From contig QCCJ01000001.1 of NCBI GenBank assembly GCA_003281285.1, forward strand, positions 1 to 64,000: 64,000 nucleotides of DNA, written 5' to 3'. The stretch's first letter is position 1. Each line of letters opens with the position of its first letter. This DNA comes from Prochlorococcus sp. AG-347-K22 (lineage in GTDB: Bacteria > Cyanobacteriota > Cyanobacteriia > PCC-6307 > Cyanobiaceae). The notes under the pieces are model-generated. The model was not told the origin of the DNA, did not search any database, and worked only from the letters and a program-made list of their open reading frames with translations. Below, piece after piece: positions 32,930 through 45,045 of this stretch. The position numbers and the translations under genes were made by a program.

Positions 32930-33529
32930 TTGATAAAATCGAAAAATTCTGAAAGAAAGATAACTAATCATCTGCAACAAGATGTAGTCAAGGTATCTGG
33001 TAAAACAATTTTTATTAATCCTTTTTTATATTGGCGGAGATTTGACGAAAATACTAATAGATGGCTTAGAGAACCTGGTCAAATGTCAGAGGATCAAATC
33101 TCACCAAATAGGAACCGTTTTTATCCAGAAATAGAGTGGGCTGATTTAAGTCATGAGCAAAAGCTCATAAAAGATGCAACTGTTGAGATGTTTTTAAAAA
33201 CTCTTGAATTGATAAGTACATTTCATCCTTATCTTAGTTCCGGACAATTATTAGAAGTGGAGAGAAAAATGGCAATTATAAAAAAGATTCCTTTCGAAAA
33301 GTGGGTAACAAAATCTTTCGCCAAAAAAGCGAGATTGCTAGAAAATGAAAAAAGAAAATTTCAAAGAGAAAGATTTTATAGTAGCTGGAAGGAATGGTTC
33401 AGTTTAGTAAATACTCAACAAGCCATTTTGCCATTAATCGTCACGATATTTATTTCTTCATTTATTGGATGGTCTTTAGGGATATCAAAGAATAGTTGTA
33501 ATCCATATTTTGAACAAAATATAGAATAA
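32930..33529 (+). CDS. Hypothetical protein with C-terminal transmembrane segment
   Basis: 199-aa ORF; C-terminal ILPLIVTIFISSFIGWSLGI. Confidence 0.75.
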   Translation: MIKSKNSERKITNHLQQDVVKVSGKTIFINPFLYWRRFDENTNRWLREPGQMSEDQISPNRNRFYPEIEWADLSHEQKLIKDATVEMFLKTLELISTFHPYLSSGQLLEVERKMAIIKKIPFEKWVTKSFAKKARLLENEKRKFQRERFYSSWKEWFSLVNTQQAILPLIVTIFISSFIGWSLGISKNSCNPYFEQNIE

Positions 33530-33645
33530 TTAAATTAATTTCTTTTTGATCTTTTTTAAGTATATAGGTTAATAAAATTTTGAAAAAATAAATTTATTAT
33601 TTAAAATTAAATTAATTGAAATAATTGCCTAAAAAGTATAAGTTT

Positions 33646-33789
33646 ATGAGTGAAAATTTAAATTCAAATAATATCGAAAATGATGAGTTTAATCTCATCA
33701 ATGAAGACAGTGATTATAGAGATCTAATAACTAGACTTAATGAGATAAAATCAACCATTGCCTTATTAGAAAAAACAATATTTAAATAA
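33646..33789 (+). CDS. Small acidic hypothetical protein (47 aa), not in the ORF track
   Basis: ATG...TAA: MSENLNSNNIENDEFNLINEDSDYRDLITRLNEIKSTIALLEKTIFK; ends 12 nt before the PBP gene. Confidence 0.5.
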   Translation: MSENLNSNNIENDEFNLINEDSDYRDLITRLNEIKSTIALLEKTIFK

Positions 33790-33800
33790 ATTTTATATTT

Positions 33801-35591
33801 TTGATAAAAACAAGTCCTAATAAAAAACTTATTTCATTAAAGAGACAACCTTTAGTGTTACTAATTTTTTCTTCTGTATCATTTTTACTGATTCTATGTA
33901 GGTTAATTTTTTTACAACTTTTAAATTATGAATCTTTTAAGAAGATGTCAGATGAGAATAGGATCAGACTTATTGCTTCACAGCCAATACGCGGAAGAAT
34001 ACTAGATAAAAATGGTTATGTTTTAGCAGATAGTAGAGTTAAATATTCTTTAATAGTGAAGCCTCAATCTGTTAATAAAAGTAATTGGGAAAAACATAAA
34101 TCAAGTATTGCTAACTTGTTAAAAATTGATAGTAATGTAATTCAAAAAAAATACTCTGATGGGCTAAAAAATCAGAAACTTTCAGTAATTATTCTTGATG
34201 ATTTAAATGTAGATCAAATAATAAAATTTCAGGAGAATGAAAGTACTTTAATTAGTTTTGAAATAGCTACCAAATTAATTAGAAACTATCCTTATAAATC
34301 CCTTGCTGCCCATGTAATTGGTTATACTCAGCCAATTACTGAATTAGAATATAAATTCTTATCTAAAGATGGTTATAAATTAAATGACTTAATCGGTAGA
34401 ACTGGTATTGAATATGTTTACGAAGATTTTATAAGAGGTGAATGGGGTGGAGAAATGGTTGAAGTAAATTCATTAGGAAAATTTCAAAGATCATTAGGTA
34501 TAAGACCTCCAGTACAAGGTAATGATATTGAACTAACACTAGACCTTAATCTGCAATTAGTTGCTGAGAAAGTTCTTAAAGATAAAAAAGCTGGAGCCAT
34601 AATAGTTATGGATCCAAGAGATGGTGCAATAAGAGCAATGACAAGTAAACCTACATTTGATTTAAATTTTTTTTCAAAGGATTTTAAACCTGAGAAAGAA
34701 TATAATAAGCTTTTTAATTCTCCTGAAAAACCGCTATTTAATAGAGCATTAAATGCCTACGATCCAGGAAGCGTTTGGAAAATTGTAACGGCTTTAGCTG
34801 GCTTGGAAAGTGGAAAATTCCCCAGAGAAACCATGTTAGATACGAAACCATGTATAACTTATGGGAGCCAATGTTTTAGGGAGCATAATGATTTAGGCTT
34901 TGGGGTAATAGGCTATGAAGATGCTTTAAGAGTTTCTAGTAATACATTTTTTTATCAAGTAGGTTATGGAGTAGGAGTTGATGAAATTCATAAGGTCTCA
35001 CGAAAGCTTGGTTTTAATTCTTTATCTGGAATTGAAATTTCTGAACAAGAAAATATAGGCTTGGTAGCTAGTAGTGAATGGGCTAAAGAAGGCAGAGGAT
35101 GGGGGCAACCAGGAAGAACCCCTTGGGTTCCAGAAGACATTGCGAGTATGTCTATTGGACAATTTGTTGTGCAAGTTACCCCTATTCAAATAGCTAGAGC
35201 ATATGCTGCAATTGCAAATGGAGGTTATTTAGTTACGCCCTATTTAGTTAAAAAAGATGAAGAAAATCTTTTAGATAAAAAACTTATTAAAATCGATATT
35301 GATTCAAATAATATTCAGTTGATAAAAAGTGGTCTCAGAAAAGTAGTCGAGTCTGGCACAGGAGTATCAATTAATTATGGAGTTTCAAATTTACCTCCAG
35401 TTTCAGGCAAAACTGGCACTGCTGAAGATGGTGAAGGCGGATTAGATCACGCTTGGTTTGTTTGCTTTACTCCCTCTGAAAAAAGCGAATTACTTATAGT
35501 TGCTTTTGCACAAAATACTCCTGGTGGAGGATCAGTTCATGCACTGCCTATGGCTAGAGAAATTTTGAAAGTTTGGAATGAAAAAGAATGA
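33801..35591 (+). CDS. mrdA: Penicillin-binding protein 2 (transpeptidase)
   Basis: RGRILDKNGYVLADSR, DPGSVWKI (SxxK region), SSNTF (SxN), SGKTGTAE (KTG). Confidence 0.95.
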   Translation: MIKTSPNKKLISLKRQPLVLLIFSSVSFLLILCRLIFLQLLNYESFKKMSDENRIRLIASQPIRGRILDKNGYVLADSRVKYSLIVKPQSVNKSNWEKHKSSIANLLKIDSNVIQKKYSDGLKNQKLSVIILDDLNVDQIIKFQENESTLISFEIATKLIRNYPYKSLAAHVIGYTQPITELEYKFLSKDGYKLNDLIGRTGIEYVYEDFIRGEWGGEMVEVNSLGKFQRSLGIRPPVQGNDIELTLDLNLQLVAEKVLKDKKAGAIIVMDPRDGAIRAMTSKPTFDLNFFSKDFKPEKEYNKLFNSPEKPLFNRALNAYDPGSVWKIVTALAGLESGKFPRETMLDTKPCITYGSQCFREHNDLGFGVIGYEDALRVSSNTFFYQVGYGVGVDEIHKVSRKLGFNSLSGIEISEQENIGLVASSEWAKEGRGWGQPGRTPWVPEDIASMSIGQFVVQVTPIQIARAYAAIANGGYLVTPYLVKKDEENLLDKKLIKIDIDSNNIQLIKSGLRKVVESGTGVSINYGVSNLPPVSGKTGTAEDGEGGLDHAWFVCFTPSEKSELLIVAFAQNTPGGGSVHALPMAREILKVWNEKE

Positions 35592-35613
35592 AATTTTATT
35601 AGGTTTTAAATGT

Positions 35614-36138
35614 TTATGTTTTTAATTTTTTCATTTGTAAAAGTCTTTGAATAATATCTTCAATAGTTTTTGTATCTATAGGTTTACTATATGAGGACAA
35701 AAGTTGTCTTCCTAATACTTGACTTCCTAAATGCACTAATTGAATGCGTAATGAGGTCAGTAGTTCTAACCCTATGCCACCAGAAAATGTTGCAATTGCT
35801 ATCGGCTGACCATTAAATAAATTCCTAAAGTCATCTCCAGAAATAGAAAGCCATGCTATGAAGTTGGTGAGAATGGGAGGTATAGATCCATTATATTCAG
35901 GCGCACAAATCACCCACCTTTCAATCTTGAAAAGCTTTTTTTTTAAATTTTTTATTTCATTCGGAATATTTTCTTTGCTGTGAATTCTTGGATTAAATAA
36001 TGGAATATCAAGAGTGGTAAGATCTAAAATTTCAGAACTTATTTTAAGTTCATTACTTTTTTCAAGAAATTTTTCAGAAAGTTCTAGATTTTTACCACAA
36101 CTAGCCGTAATGATTATTAGATCTTTTGTTTCAGTCAT
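35614..36138 (-). CDS. NADPH-dependent FMN reductase-like flavoprotein
   Basis: EYNGSIPPILTNFIAWLS, GGIGLELLTSLRIQLVHLGS. Confidence 0.88.
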   Translation of the reverse strand: MTETKDLIIITASCGKNLELSEKFLEKSNELKISSEILDLTTLDIPLFNPRIHSKENIPNEIKNLKKKLFKIERWVICAPEYNGSIPPILTNFIAWLSISGDDFRNLFNGQPIAIATFSGGIGLELLTSLRIQLVHLGSQVLGRQLLSSYSKPIDTKTIEDIIQRLLQMKKLKT

Positions 36139-36155
36139 AAATTAGATAAATAAAT

Positions 36156-37958
36156 TTAATAGTTAGCACCTGTTTTGCGATGATGAACTGCGGTTAGACT
36201 ATCGGATTTTAGTATATTACCGTGTAGTACTTCGGCGTAAATTACCCAATGATCTCCACATTCCATTCTCTCTTTTACAGAAGCATCTAACCATGCGAGC
36301 GATTCAGGAATGATTATCTGTTCATTAGGAGTTAATTCAATATTTATTCCTTCAAATCTATCTTCTCCAGGTGCAAAGGGCTTTGTGAATCTTTTTAAAG
36401 GTTCTTTAAAATCTTTTTCACTAAGAATATTTAATGCGAATGAATCTCCTATTTGCAAAAGAGACTCTACCGATCTATCTTTTGCTACTGCAATACTTAA
36501 CCCGGGGGGTGAAAAACTTGCTTGACTAACCCAAGATGCAAGCATAGCTCCTTTAATATTATTCTCATCTTTGCCTTTAGAGGCCGTCAGGACACAAAGT
36601 GACCCAATTACTCTTCCAAGAGCTTGTAGCTTTGGATCTGTTTTGCTGGTAATCATTCCAGTATCTGATTTTCTGGGTTTTATCTTTGCTTTTTTTATAA
36701 TTTTTCTTCCAAAGTGAGTTCCTATTTCTTCTAACTCTTTAATCTTTGGTTTATTTGGACTGAATTTAATCCTTACAGGGTCAAAACCAAACTTAAAACC
36801 ACCGTCTTTTAATTTTGTTTCAAGTAAATCTATAGCTTCGCCGCTCCAGCCAAAACTGCCAAAAATTCCTACTGGCTTATCTCTGTTCCCCTCTGCTAAC
36901 AATGTTCCTAGTGCACTAACTATTGGAGTTGGGGCGTGACCACCCAATGTGGGTGATCCTATTAAATATCCATCAGCATTTTGGATAGATTTTATAAGTA
37001 CATCATTAGGTGTAAATTCGCAATTAATACTTTCAACTTCTACAGAGGTTCTATTTATCCCTTTAGCCAATGCATCACCTATTGAGGCTGTATTTCCATA
37101 TGCACTTGCATATATCAGAGCGATCTTAGGATTATTTGTTGAGAGATTCTCTCCCCATCTAATGTAGTCATTTAAAAAGCTTTTTAAGCTATATTCGATC
37201 GCTGGACCATGTAATGGTGCAATAGTTTTAATGTCATAATCTGCAATTTTTTCAGTTATTGATATTACTTGATTAGACATTGGTGCCATTAAGCAATCAT
37301 AAAAATGTTTTCTATCAATTTCTGTACTAATTCGATTTGTTTCAGACCAATATTTAGATGCAATGTGTGCGGAGAAAATTTTTTCACTAAGAAGTATTTC
37401 TTGGTTACGTTCATAAATTATCAGGCCACCAGGCCAACGCGCAGTTGGAATAGGAATTAACTCTAGTGAAACGTTATCTAATTCTAAATTAAGTTCTTTT
37501 TTGATTATGTTTATTTCAGGTAATTGAATTTCAATAAAGTTCTCTAATTTAGGATTTCTTTGATTCCAAAGTTCGCTTATAAGTTTATAACCTGGATTAG
37601 AGCAAGTAATAGTTGTGTTTTGAAATTGGGTACTTATAATTTTTATAGTTTCAATAATTTGGGGATTAATATGACCAGAAATGAAGTTGATTTTATCTAA
37701 TTTAAATTGATCAAAAAACCTAGAAATTACTTTATTAAATAAATTTAAATATTGTTTTTCAGGTGGATGAATAATAAAAAGTTCCTCATGACTTCTAATG
37801 AAAAAAGTATTAAAAGAGGTTCCTTTTTCAAGATTAAATTCAAGTTCAAATCTTTCTTTTTTTTTGTCTAAGAATCTTACACAAGAGAAATTGTTAGTAA
37901 TTTCAAATTCTGATAAGGTTTGATTTTCTGGAAGTAAGCATATATTAATATCTGACAT
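36156..37958 (-). CDS. flv1: Flavodiiron protein, class with degenerate diiron ligands (Flv1-like)
   Basis: Lactamase-like + flavodoxin (IYASAYGNTASIGDALAKGI) + flavin reductase (GSLCVLTASKGKDEN) domains; HxExDH replaced by GHINPQI. Confidence 0.88.
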   Translation of the reverse strand: MSDINICLLPENQTLSEFEITNNFSCVRFLDKKKERFELEFNLEKGTSFNTFFIRSHEELFIIHPPEKQYLNLFNKVISRFFDQFKLDKINFISGHINPQIIETIKIISTQFQNTTITCSNPGYKLISELWNQRNPKLENFIEIQLPEINIIKKELNLELDNVSLELIPIPTARWPGGLIIYERNQEILLSEKIFSAHIASKYWSETNRISTEIDRKHFYDCLMAPMSNQVISITEKIADYDIKTIAPLHGPAIEYSLKSFLNDYIRWGENLSTNNPKIALIYASAYGNTASIGDALAKGINRTSVEVESINCEFTPNDVLIKSIQNADGYLIGSPTLGGHAPTPIVSALGTLLAEGNRDKPVGIFGSFGWSGEAIDLLETKLKDGGFKFGFDPVRIKFSPNKPKIKELEEIGTHFGRKIIKKAKIKPRKSDTGMITSKTDPKLQALGRVIGSLCVLTASKGKDENNIKGAMLASWVSQASFSPPGLSIAVAKDRSVESLLQIGDSFALNILSEKDFKEPLKRFTKPFAPGEDRFEGINIELTPNEQIIIPESLAWLDASVKERMECGDHWVIYAEVLHGNILKSDSLTAVHHRKTGANY

Positions 37959-37974
37959 TTTAAAGACTTATTTT

Positions 37975-39750
37975 CTAATAGTGATTAGCAACTTTTCTGT
38001 GATGAACTGCTGTCTTGCATGATAAGTCAGAAACATTACCATTTTCAACAATTCCGTAAATTATCCAATGGTCTGGAGTCTCTAGTCTGGAACTAACTTT
38101 ACAATCTAAAAAGGCGAGTGAATCTGAAAGAACTGGTCCTCCTTCAGCGATGTTGCTAATTACATCTACATCTGCAAATCTATCAGCTCCAGGGGCAAAT
38201 CTTTTTAAAAAATGTCTGAACATTTTTTGATAGTTATCTTCTCTCAGAATATTCACAACAAAACCTTTCCCAACTTGCATATATGATTCAATAGCTCTAT
38301 CTTTTGCTACTGCAACTGTAATACCTGGTGGAGAAAAGCTTGCTTGACTAACCCAACTTGCGACCATTGCACTTTGTCTAAATGTAGAACCTTCGCCTTG
38401 GCTCGCTGTAACTACATATAATCCTCCACTTAATCTCCCTAACGCTTTATCTAAATTGGAATCAAGGCTCTTCATAGAAGCAATATTCTTTTTTTTATTG
38501 ATCAATTGACCCAAGTCAGTTCCAGCTTCTTCGAATTGTTGATAAACAACGGGATCTGGAATATTTTTAACTCTTAAGGGAGAGAAAGCTTCTTTTTGTC
38601 CAAGTTCTCTTAATTTATTTGCTAAGGAATCTATTGGTTCATCATTTCCGCCAAAGGCATCATAAACTGCAGTAAATTGTTTTGGTTTTAGTGCTGCAAA
38701 TAAAGTACCGAGAGCTTCTTTTAATTCATTATCTGAGTCTACTGGCCATGTGGGAATGACTACTGCTTTTGATTCGGAAATTAAACTTGTTAATTCTTGC
38801 GGGTCAGAAGACCTTAAATCAATTAATTGAACCTGTGCATCTGCTTTGCTTATTCCATGAGATATCGCTTGACTTAGTCGATCACAATAACCATAGTCGC
38901 TAATGTAGCAGACTGACACAAAATCATTGCCTTTGCTTTTATTACTACTCCATTCTAGATATTTTCCTTTCCAAAAATTGACTTGATTATGGAGTAAAGG
39001 CCCATGACCAACAGCTATTGTTTTTAATTCAGGTAGCTTATCTATTCTTTTTATTGCCTGCATAACGCTTCTAGCGTTTGGACCCATAAGGCAATCGTAA
39101 TAAAAACGGAAATCATCGTATATTTCTTTTTGATCAGTGTCAAAAAATTCGTCAGAACAATAATGGAGTCCAAAGGCATCGCATGTGTAGAGAACATTTG
39201 TGCTGTGATCATATGAAAATATGGTATCTGGCCAATGTAAATTTGGTGCACTTATGAATTCAATATTATGTTCTAAACCACTATTAGGATTAGTTCCGAG
39301 ATTTAAAAACTCTCCACTCTTAACTTCTAATCGTCTAAAGGGAATATGTATTTGGTCTTCAATAAATTTAAGTGCTAATTTTGATCCAACTACTGTGATA
39401 TTTTGGTTTAATTCTAAAAGATTACCTATTAAACCAGAATGATCAGGTTCTGTATGGCTAGTAATTAGATAATCAACTTCTTGCGGATTTATCTTGTTCA
39501 GTAATTCTTCAAACCATAATTCTTCGAACTTTGCGTGACTAGTATCAATAATTGCTAGTTTCTCGCCTTTAATAATAAAACTATTGTAAGTAGTTCCATT
39601 TCTTAAACCAAATTCGATATCAAATCTACTGCGATCCCAATCCAAAGATCTTATGGCACAAGAATCATCAGCAAAGTTTTGAGATTGAACCGTTAACTTG
39701 TTATTAGTTTGTGCCAATTTAGAATTACTTGTCTGGGCAGAGGCTATCAT
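37975..39750 (-). CDS. flv3: Flavodiiron protein with canonical diiron ligand motif (Flv3-like)
   Basis: SHTEPDHSGLIG diiron motif; flavodoxin and C-terminal flavin reductase domains. Confidence 0.9.
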   Translation of the reverse strand: MIASAQTSNSKLAQTNNKLTVQSQNFADDSCAIRSLDWDRSRFDIEFGLRNGTTYNSFIIKGEKLAIIDTSHAKFEELWFEELLNKINPQEVDYLITSHTEPDHSGLIGNLLELNQNITVVGSKLALKFIEDQIHIPFRRLEVKSGEFLNLGTNPNSGLEHNIEFISAPNLHWPDTIFSYDHSTNVLYTCDAFGLHYCSDEFFDTDQKEIYDDFRFYYDCLMGPNARSVMQAIKRIDKLPELKTIAVGHGPLLHNQVNFWKGKYLEWSSNKSKGNDFVSVCYISDYGYCDRLSQAISHGISKADAQVQLIDLRSSDPQELTSLISESKAVVIPTWPVDSDNELKEALGTLFAALKPKQFTAVYDAFGGNDEPIDSLANKLRELGQKEAFSPLRVKNIPDPVVYQQFEEAGTDLGQLINKKKNIASMKSLDSNLDKALGRLSGGLYVVTASQGEGSTFRQSAMVASWVSQASFSPPGITVAVAKDRAIESYMQVGKGFVVNILREDNYQKMFRHFLKRFAPGADRFADVDVISNIAEGGPVLSDSLAFLDCKVSSRLETPDHWIIYGIVENGNVSDLSCKTAVHHRKVANHY

Positions 39751-39869
39751 AGAATAATTAGCTTTATAAATTAACTTTAGTTATATAGAATATAAATTCG
39801 CGTGATTATCTTTGCGAAATAACCGAAATTACGCTTTTCTTTAATTTTTAATCTTCTTATTCTGGATAA

Positions 39870-42530
39870 ATGACATCTCAACTAATTAAAAAAATAGTTA
39901 CTGGAGATGAGATAAGAAATGCTTTTTTAAAATTTTACAGTGAAAAATTACATAAAATCATCCCAAGTGCATCTTTGATTCCAGATGACCCTACAGTTAT
40001 GCTCACAATTGCTGGAATGCTACCTTTTAAACCAGTTTTTTTAGGTTTAAAAGAAAGGCCATCAAAAAGGGCTACGTCTAGCCAAAAGTGCATCAGAACA
40101 AACGATATAGAAAACGTTGGAGTTACAGCTAGACACCACACTTTTTTTGAAATGCTTGGTAATTTTTCTTTTGGAGATTATTTTAAACGAGAGGCTATTC
40201 AATGGGCTTGGGAATTAGTTACTAATATTTATCAACTTTCTATTGAAAATATAATTGTGAGTGTTTTTCACGAAGACGAAGAGTCTGCAAAAATTTGGAG
40301 AGATGAAATTGGTATTCATCCAGATAGGATAGTGAAACTAGGTGAAGAAGATAATTTTTGGTCATCTGGCAAAACAGGTCCATGTGGACCTTGTTCAGAA
40401 CTTTATTATGATTTTCATCCTGAAAAGGGTCTGCAGAATATTGATTTAGAAGATGGAGATCGTTTTATTGAATTTTATAATCTTGTTTTTATGCAATATA
40501 ATCGTGATCCTAATGGAAAATTGACAGATTTAAAATTTAAAAATATTGATACAGGAATGGGTCTTGAAAGGATGGCTCAAATACTACAAAAAAAGCAAAA
40601 TAATTATGAGACAGATTTAATTTTTCCTATCATTCAAAAAATTTGTGAGATTGCAAATATTGATTATTTTTCTTCAGACGATAAAAACAAAATTTCTTTA
40701 AAAATCATTGGAGATCATACAAGAGCTGTTATTCATTTAATTTCGGATGGAGTAGCAGCAAGTAATCTCGGCAGGGGATATATATTAAGAAGGCTTATTA
40801 GAAGAATGGTTAGACATGGGAGATTATTAGGTATAACAAATGAATTTTTACCTCATATTGCTACTGTCGGGATCAATTTAATGCATAATAATTATCCTGA
40901 TTTAAAAAATAATAATGATTTAATTTTGAATGAGATAAAAATTGAAGAAATAAGATTTAGGGAAACTCTTGAAAGAGGAGAGAAATTGCTAGATGAGATA
41001 ATTTCTTCAGGGCAGAAATTAATTTCTGGTTTTAAAGCTTTTGAACTTTATGATACCTTTGGATTTCCTCTAGAACTTACTATAGAAATTGCAGAAGAAA
41101 ATAGCATCAGTGTCGATGTAAAGGGTTTTGAAGAAGAAATGAATGCACAAAAAGAGAGAGCTAAAGCTGCTTCAAATAATATTGATTTGACATTAGAGGG
41201 ATCATTAGAGCGAGAAATAGATCTTTTTAACAAAACTGTTTTTAATGGTTATGATTCACTCCTTTCCGAAGCTGAAATAAAGGGTATATTCTTGGATTCA
41301 ACATTAGTTAAGCAAGCAAGTGAAGGTCAGAAAGTTTTAATTGTTCTTGATCAGACCACTTTTTATGGGGAATCTGGCGGGCAAGTTGGTGATATTGGAA
41401 CGATATTTTCAAAAGATTTAGAGGTCTTGGTTGATAATGTTATGCGAAAGAAAAATGTTTTTTTACATTATGGAACCATCAAAAAAGGAATATTAACTAT
41501 TGGACAAAAAGTTAATACTAACGTTAGCTCCTCTAATAGAGCTAAGGCTGCTGCAAATCATACAGCTACTCATTTATTACAATCTGCACTTAAATCAGTT
41601 GTTGATAAAAGTGTTGGACAAAAAGGTTCATTAGTAGCCTTTAATAAATTACGATTTGACTTTAATTCCTCTAATCCTATTTCTAAAGATCAAATTTTTA
41701 AGATTGAGACTTTAGTTAACTCTTGGATTATGGAAAATCATGCCCTAGAAATAAAAAATATGTCTAAGAGTGAGGCTCTTGAAAAGGGCGCAGTCGCCAT
41801 GTTTGGAGAAAAATATGATGATGAGGTGCGCGTTGTTAATGTACCAGGAGTTTCAATGGAACTTTGTGGTGGCACACATGTTAAAACTACATCCGAATTA
41901 GGTTCTTTCAAAATAATAAGCGAGGAAGGAATCTCAGCCGGAGTAAGAAGAATCGAAGCATTATCAGGCCAATCAGCATTAGACTATTTCAGTGATAGAA
42001 ATGCTTTAGTAAACCAACTAAGTGATTTGTTAAAAGCAAATCCTAATCAACTTTTTGAAAGGGTTAATAATTTGCAAGCAGAGCTTTTTAATAAGAATAA
42101 AGAGATAAAAAAAATGAAAGATGAAATTGCATATTTTAAATATTCTTCTATAAAATCATCATCACAAATAGTAAATTCTTTTTCAATTTTAGTAAATCAG
42201 ATTGATGGCTTAGATGGGAATTCTTTGCAATCTGCAGCACTTAATTTAACTTCTCATTTGGGAAATAAAGGAATAGTGATTCTTGGGGGAATACCAAATC
42301 CAGAAAATAGAAAGTTGTTATTTGTAGTTTCTTTAGGAGATGATGCAGTAAAAAAAGGATTGCATGCAGGTAAATTAGTTAATGAGATTGCAAAAATTTG
42401 TTCGGGAGGTGGAGGAGGAAAGCCTAACTTTGCTCAAGCAGGTGCTAAAGATATTGATAAGTTAAGTGATGCTCTAGATTATGCTAAAAATTATTTGCAA
42501 AAAACATTAGATAGTCATTCTGATAAATAA
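39870..42530 (+). CDS. alaS: Alanyl-tRNA synthetase
   Basis: [57 protein letters not shown]. Confidence 0.98.
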   Translation: MTSQLIKKIVTGDEIRNAFLKFYSEKLHKIIPSASLIPDDPTVMLTIAGMLPFKPVFLGLKERPSKRATSSQKCIRTNDIENVGVTARHHTFFEMLGNFSFGDYFKREAIQWAWELVTNIYQLSIENIIVSVFHEDEESAKIWRDEIGIHPDRIVKLGEEDNFWSSGKTGPCGPCSELYYDFHPEKGLQNIDLEDGDRFIEFYNLVFMQYNRDPNGKLTDLKFKNIDTGMGLERMAQILQKKQNNYETDLIFPIIQKICEIANIDYFSSDDKNKISLKIIGDHTRAVIHLISDGVAASNLGRGYILRRLIRRMVRHGRLLGITNEFLPHIATVGINLMHNNYPDLKNNNDLILNEIKIEEIRFRETLERGEKLLDEIISSGQKLISGFKAFELYDTFGFPLELTIEIAEENSISVDVKGFEEEMNAQKERAKAASNNIDLTLEGSLEREIDLFNKTVFNGYDSLLSEAEIKGIFLDSTLVKQASEGQKVLIVLDQTTFYGESGGQVGDIGTIFSKDLEVLVDNVMRKKNVFLHYGTIKKGILTIGQKVNTNVSSSNRAKAAANHTATHLLQSALKSVVDKSVGQKGSLVAFNKLRFDFNSSNPISKDQIFKIETLVNSWIMENHALEIKNMSKSEALEKGAVAMFGEKYDDEVRVVNVPGVSMELCGGTHVKTTSELGSFKIISEEGISAGVRRIEALSGQSALDYFSDRNALVNQLSDLLKANPNQLFERVNNLQAELFNKNKEIKKMKDEIAYFKYSSIKSSSQIVNSFSILVNQIDGLDGNSLQSAALNLTSHLGNKGIVILGGIPNPENRKLLFVVSLGDDAVKKGLHAGKLVNEIAKICSGGGGGKPNFAQAGAKDIDKLSDALDYAKNYLQKTLDSHSDK

Positions 42531-44461
42531 CTACTTTTTCTGAGACTAATTTCTATTTGTTCCATTAATTTCCTTGCTTCATTAATAGTTAATTTTTTTT
42601 TATCAATTGCTGATTCAGTATTAATCCTTATAGATTCAACCAAAGAAGCTGAACTGTAATCTAATAATTGTAAAATTTCAGATTTACTGTCCTCTTTAAT
42701 GATATTTTTGACCTTATATGAATTATCTTGATTTATGTCTATATGAACAACGTTTGTACTACCAAATAAATTATGCAAGTTTCCTAATGCTTCTTGATAG
42801 GCTCCAGTCATAAAAATTCCAATTAGATAATCATTATCTTCCTCTGGCTTATGTAAATTTAGTAATGACTTAATTTTTCCATCATCAATAAAATTATTTA
42901 GTTTCCCATCTGAATCACAAGTTAAATCTGCAAAGTTGCCCTTGCAGAACGGCTCCTCTAAGTGCCTATGTATTGGTACTATTGGAAAAATCTGATTTAT
43001 TGCCCAGCTATCGGGAATAGATTTAAAGATAGATAAATTTGCGTAATAAGTTGATGCAAGAGTTTCTGTAATTTCAGATAAATCAGGGTGATTGATTTCA
43101 TCATTATTCAGGTTATTAGAAATTTCTTTTGCGCAAGCCCAAGTAAGTTCTTCGGCATAAGCTCTTTCTGCTAAACTTAAAAATCCTAATCTAAAAGCGA
43201 CTAAGCAATCTTCTTTAAACTTTTTTGCATCATTCCATAGTTCAATTATTTGAGATAAATTTATTTTTTTATTTTTAAGTTTTTTTAATTCATAGAAAGT
43301 TTCAAGTAAATTTGAAATTATTAATTGTTGATTTTTTTTATCATAAATTTGTAGTTTGGAACTGACATGACTTGTCCCTAAGACATTAAAAATTAAAACT
43401 GAACAATGACTAATTATTGCTCTTCCACTTTCTGAGATTATGGTTGGATGCTTGATATTATTTAATTCACATGAATCCTTAATAGTTGCAATTACATCGT
43501 TAGCATAATTTTGAAGAGAATAATTAGTAGATGTGTTGGAGGAGGTTTTAGTTCCATCAAAATCTATTCCTAATCCTCCCCCAACGTCGATATATTGCAT
43601 TGGGGCTCCTAGTTTGCATAGTTCAACATATATTTGACTCGCTTCTTGTAATGCGTCTTTGATCACAGCAATATCACTTATTTGACTGCCTATATGAAAA
43701 TGGAGCAATTTCATTTCGTTGATAAGATTTGCTTCTTTTAATTCTTTTATTGTCAACATAATTTCTGGGATTGATAATCCAAATTTGGAATTATCTCCAA
43801 TAGATTTACCCCACCTACCACTACTTTTACTTGATAACTTTGCTCTAATTCCTATCAATGGAGTCGCGTTAAGTTCTTGAACTGCTTGAATAATTCTTTT
43901 TACCTCATCTCGTTGTTCAATAACTATTATTGGATTTTTGCCGAGTTTTCTGGCCAAAGTAGCAATCTCAATATATTTTTTATCTTTATATCCGTTGCAT
44001 ATTAATAATGAATTTTGGTTTTCAAGAAGTGCAAGACCAATTAATAGTTCTGATTTACTTCCTACTTCTAAACCAAAATTCCATTGGCTACCAAACTCTA
44101 TTATCTTTTCAAGGACATTTTTCTGTTGATTACATTTGACAGGAAAAACGCCTTGATAAATGTTCTTATACTTATAGGTTTTTATTGCTTTTAAAAAAGA
44201 GTCATGTAATGCATTTATTCGATCTTTCAAGATATCATTAAATCTTATGATTAATGGAGGATTTATTTCTCTACTCTTAAGTTCTTTGACAAGCTTAAAA
44301 AGATCAATCTTATTTTCAGATTTTATATCTTTAGTTACTGATATATTTCCTTTGGAATTTATAGAAAAATATTTATCTCCCCATTTGTCTATGTTATAAG
44401 TCGCAATGCTATCTTCAATAGTCCAAATATTCTTTAATTTTTTCGGCTCAAAATTGGTCAA
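42515..44461 (-). CDS. speA: Biosynthetic arginine decarboxylase
   Basis: [51 protein letters not shown]. Confidence 0.96.
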   Translation of the reverse strand: MTNFEPKKLKNIWTIEDSIATYNIDKWGDKYFSINSKGNISVTKDIKSENKIDLFKLVKELKSREINPPLIIRFNDILKDRINALHDSFLKAIKTYKYKNIYQGVFPVKCNQQKNVLEKIIEFGSQWNFGLEVGSKSELLIGLALLENQNSLLICNGYKDKKYIEIATLARKLGKNPIIVIEQRDEVKRIIQAVQELNATPLIGIRAKLSSKSSGRWGKSIGDNSKFGLSIPEIMLTIKELKEANLINEMKLLHFHIGSQISDIAVIKDALQEASQIYVELCKLGAPMQYIDVGGGLGIDFDGTKTSSNTSTNYSLQNYANDVIATIKDSCELNNIKHPTIISESGRAIISHCSVLIFNVLGTSHVSSKLQIYDKKNQQLIISNLLETFYELKKLKNKKINLSQIIELWNDAKKFKEDCLVAFRLGFLSLAERAYAEELTWACAKEISNNLNNDEINHPDLSEITETLASTYYANLSIFKSIPDSWAINQIFPIVPIHRHLEEPFCKGNFADLTCDSDGKLNNFIDDGKIKSLLNLHKPEEDNDYLIGIFMTGAYQEALGNLHNLFGSTNVVHIDINQDNSYKVKNIIKEDSKSEILQLLDYSSASLVESIRINTESAIDKKKLTINEARKLMEQIEISLRKSSYLSE

Positions 44462-44583
44462 TTTATGTCTTAGTGATTAATAAATGTTTTTGAAAATAAC
44501 TCAAAACAATATCTTTTATTTTAATGATTACTTGCCAAGTTACCACCCAAAAGTTGAATATACATAGAGTGATTATTAACTAA

Positions 44584-45042
44584 ATGACCAAAGAGAGAAC
44601 CTTTATTGCAATTAAACCAGATGGAGTTCAAAGAGGATATGTTTCTGAGATTATTGGCAGATTTGAAAATAAAGGATTTAAATTGGTTGGATTAAAGCAA
44701 TTAATTCCTTCAAAAGAACTTGCTCAAAATCATTATGGGGTACATAGAGAAAGACCCTTTTTTGGTGATTTAGTAGACTTTATTTCAAGTGGTCCTGTTG
44801 TAGCAATGGTGTGGGAAGGCGAAGGAGTTATTTTGAGCGCTAGAAAACTAATAGGTGCAACAAAACCTCTTGAAGCAGACCCTGGAACAATTAGAGGTGA
44901 TTTAGCTATTGATATTGGGAGGAATATTATTCATGGTTCTGATGGAGAAGATACAGCAAAATTTGAAATTGATCTATGGTTTAACGAAGAGGAATTATGT
45001 GAGTGGGAAACTTCTGATTCGAAATGGCGATCTGAAAATTAA
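44584..45042 (+). CDS. ndk: Nucleoside diphosphate kinase
   Basis: [35 protein letters not shown] active-site His. Confidence 0.98.
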   Translation: MTKERTFIAIKPDGVQRGYVSEIIGRFENKGFKLVGLKQLIPSKELAQNHYGVHRERPFFGDLVDFISSGPVVAMVWEGEGVILSARKLIGATKPLEADPGTIRGDLAIDIGRNIIHGSDGEDTAKFEIDLWFNEEELCEWETSDSKWRSEN

Positions 45043-45045
45043 AAT

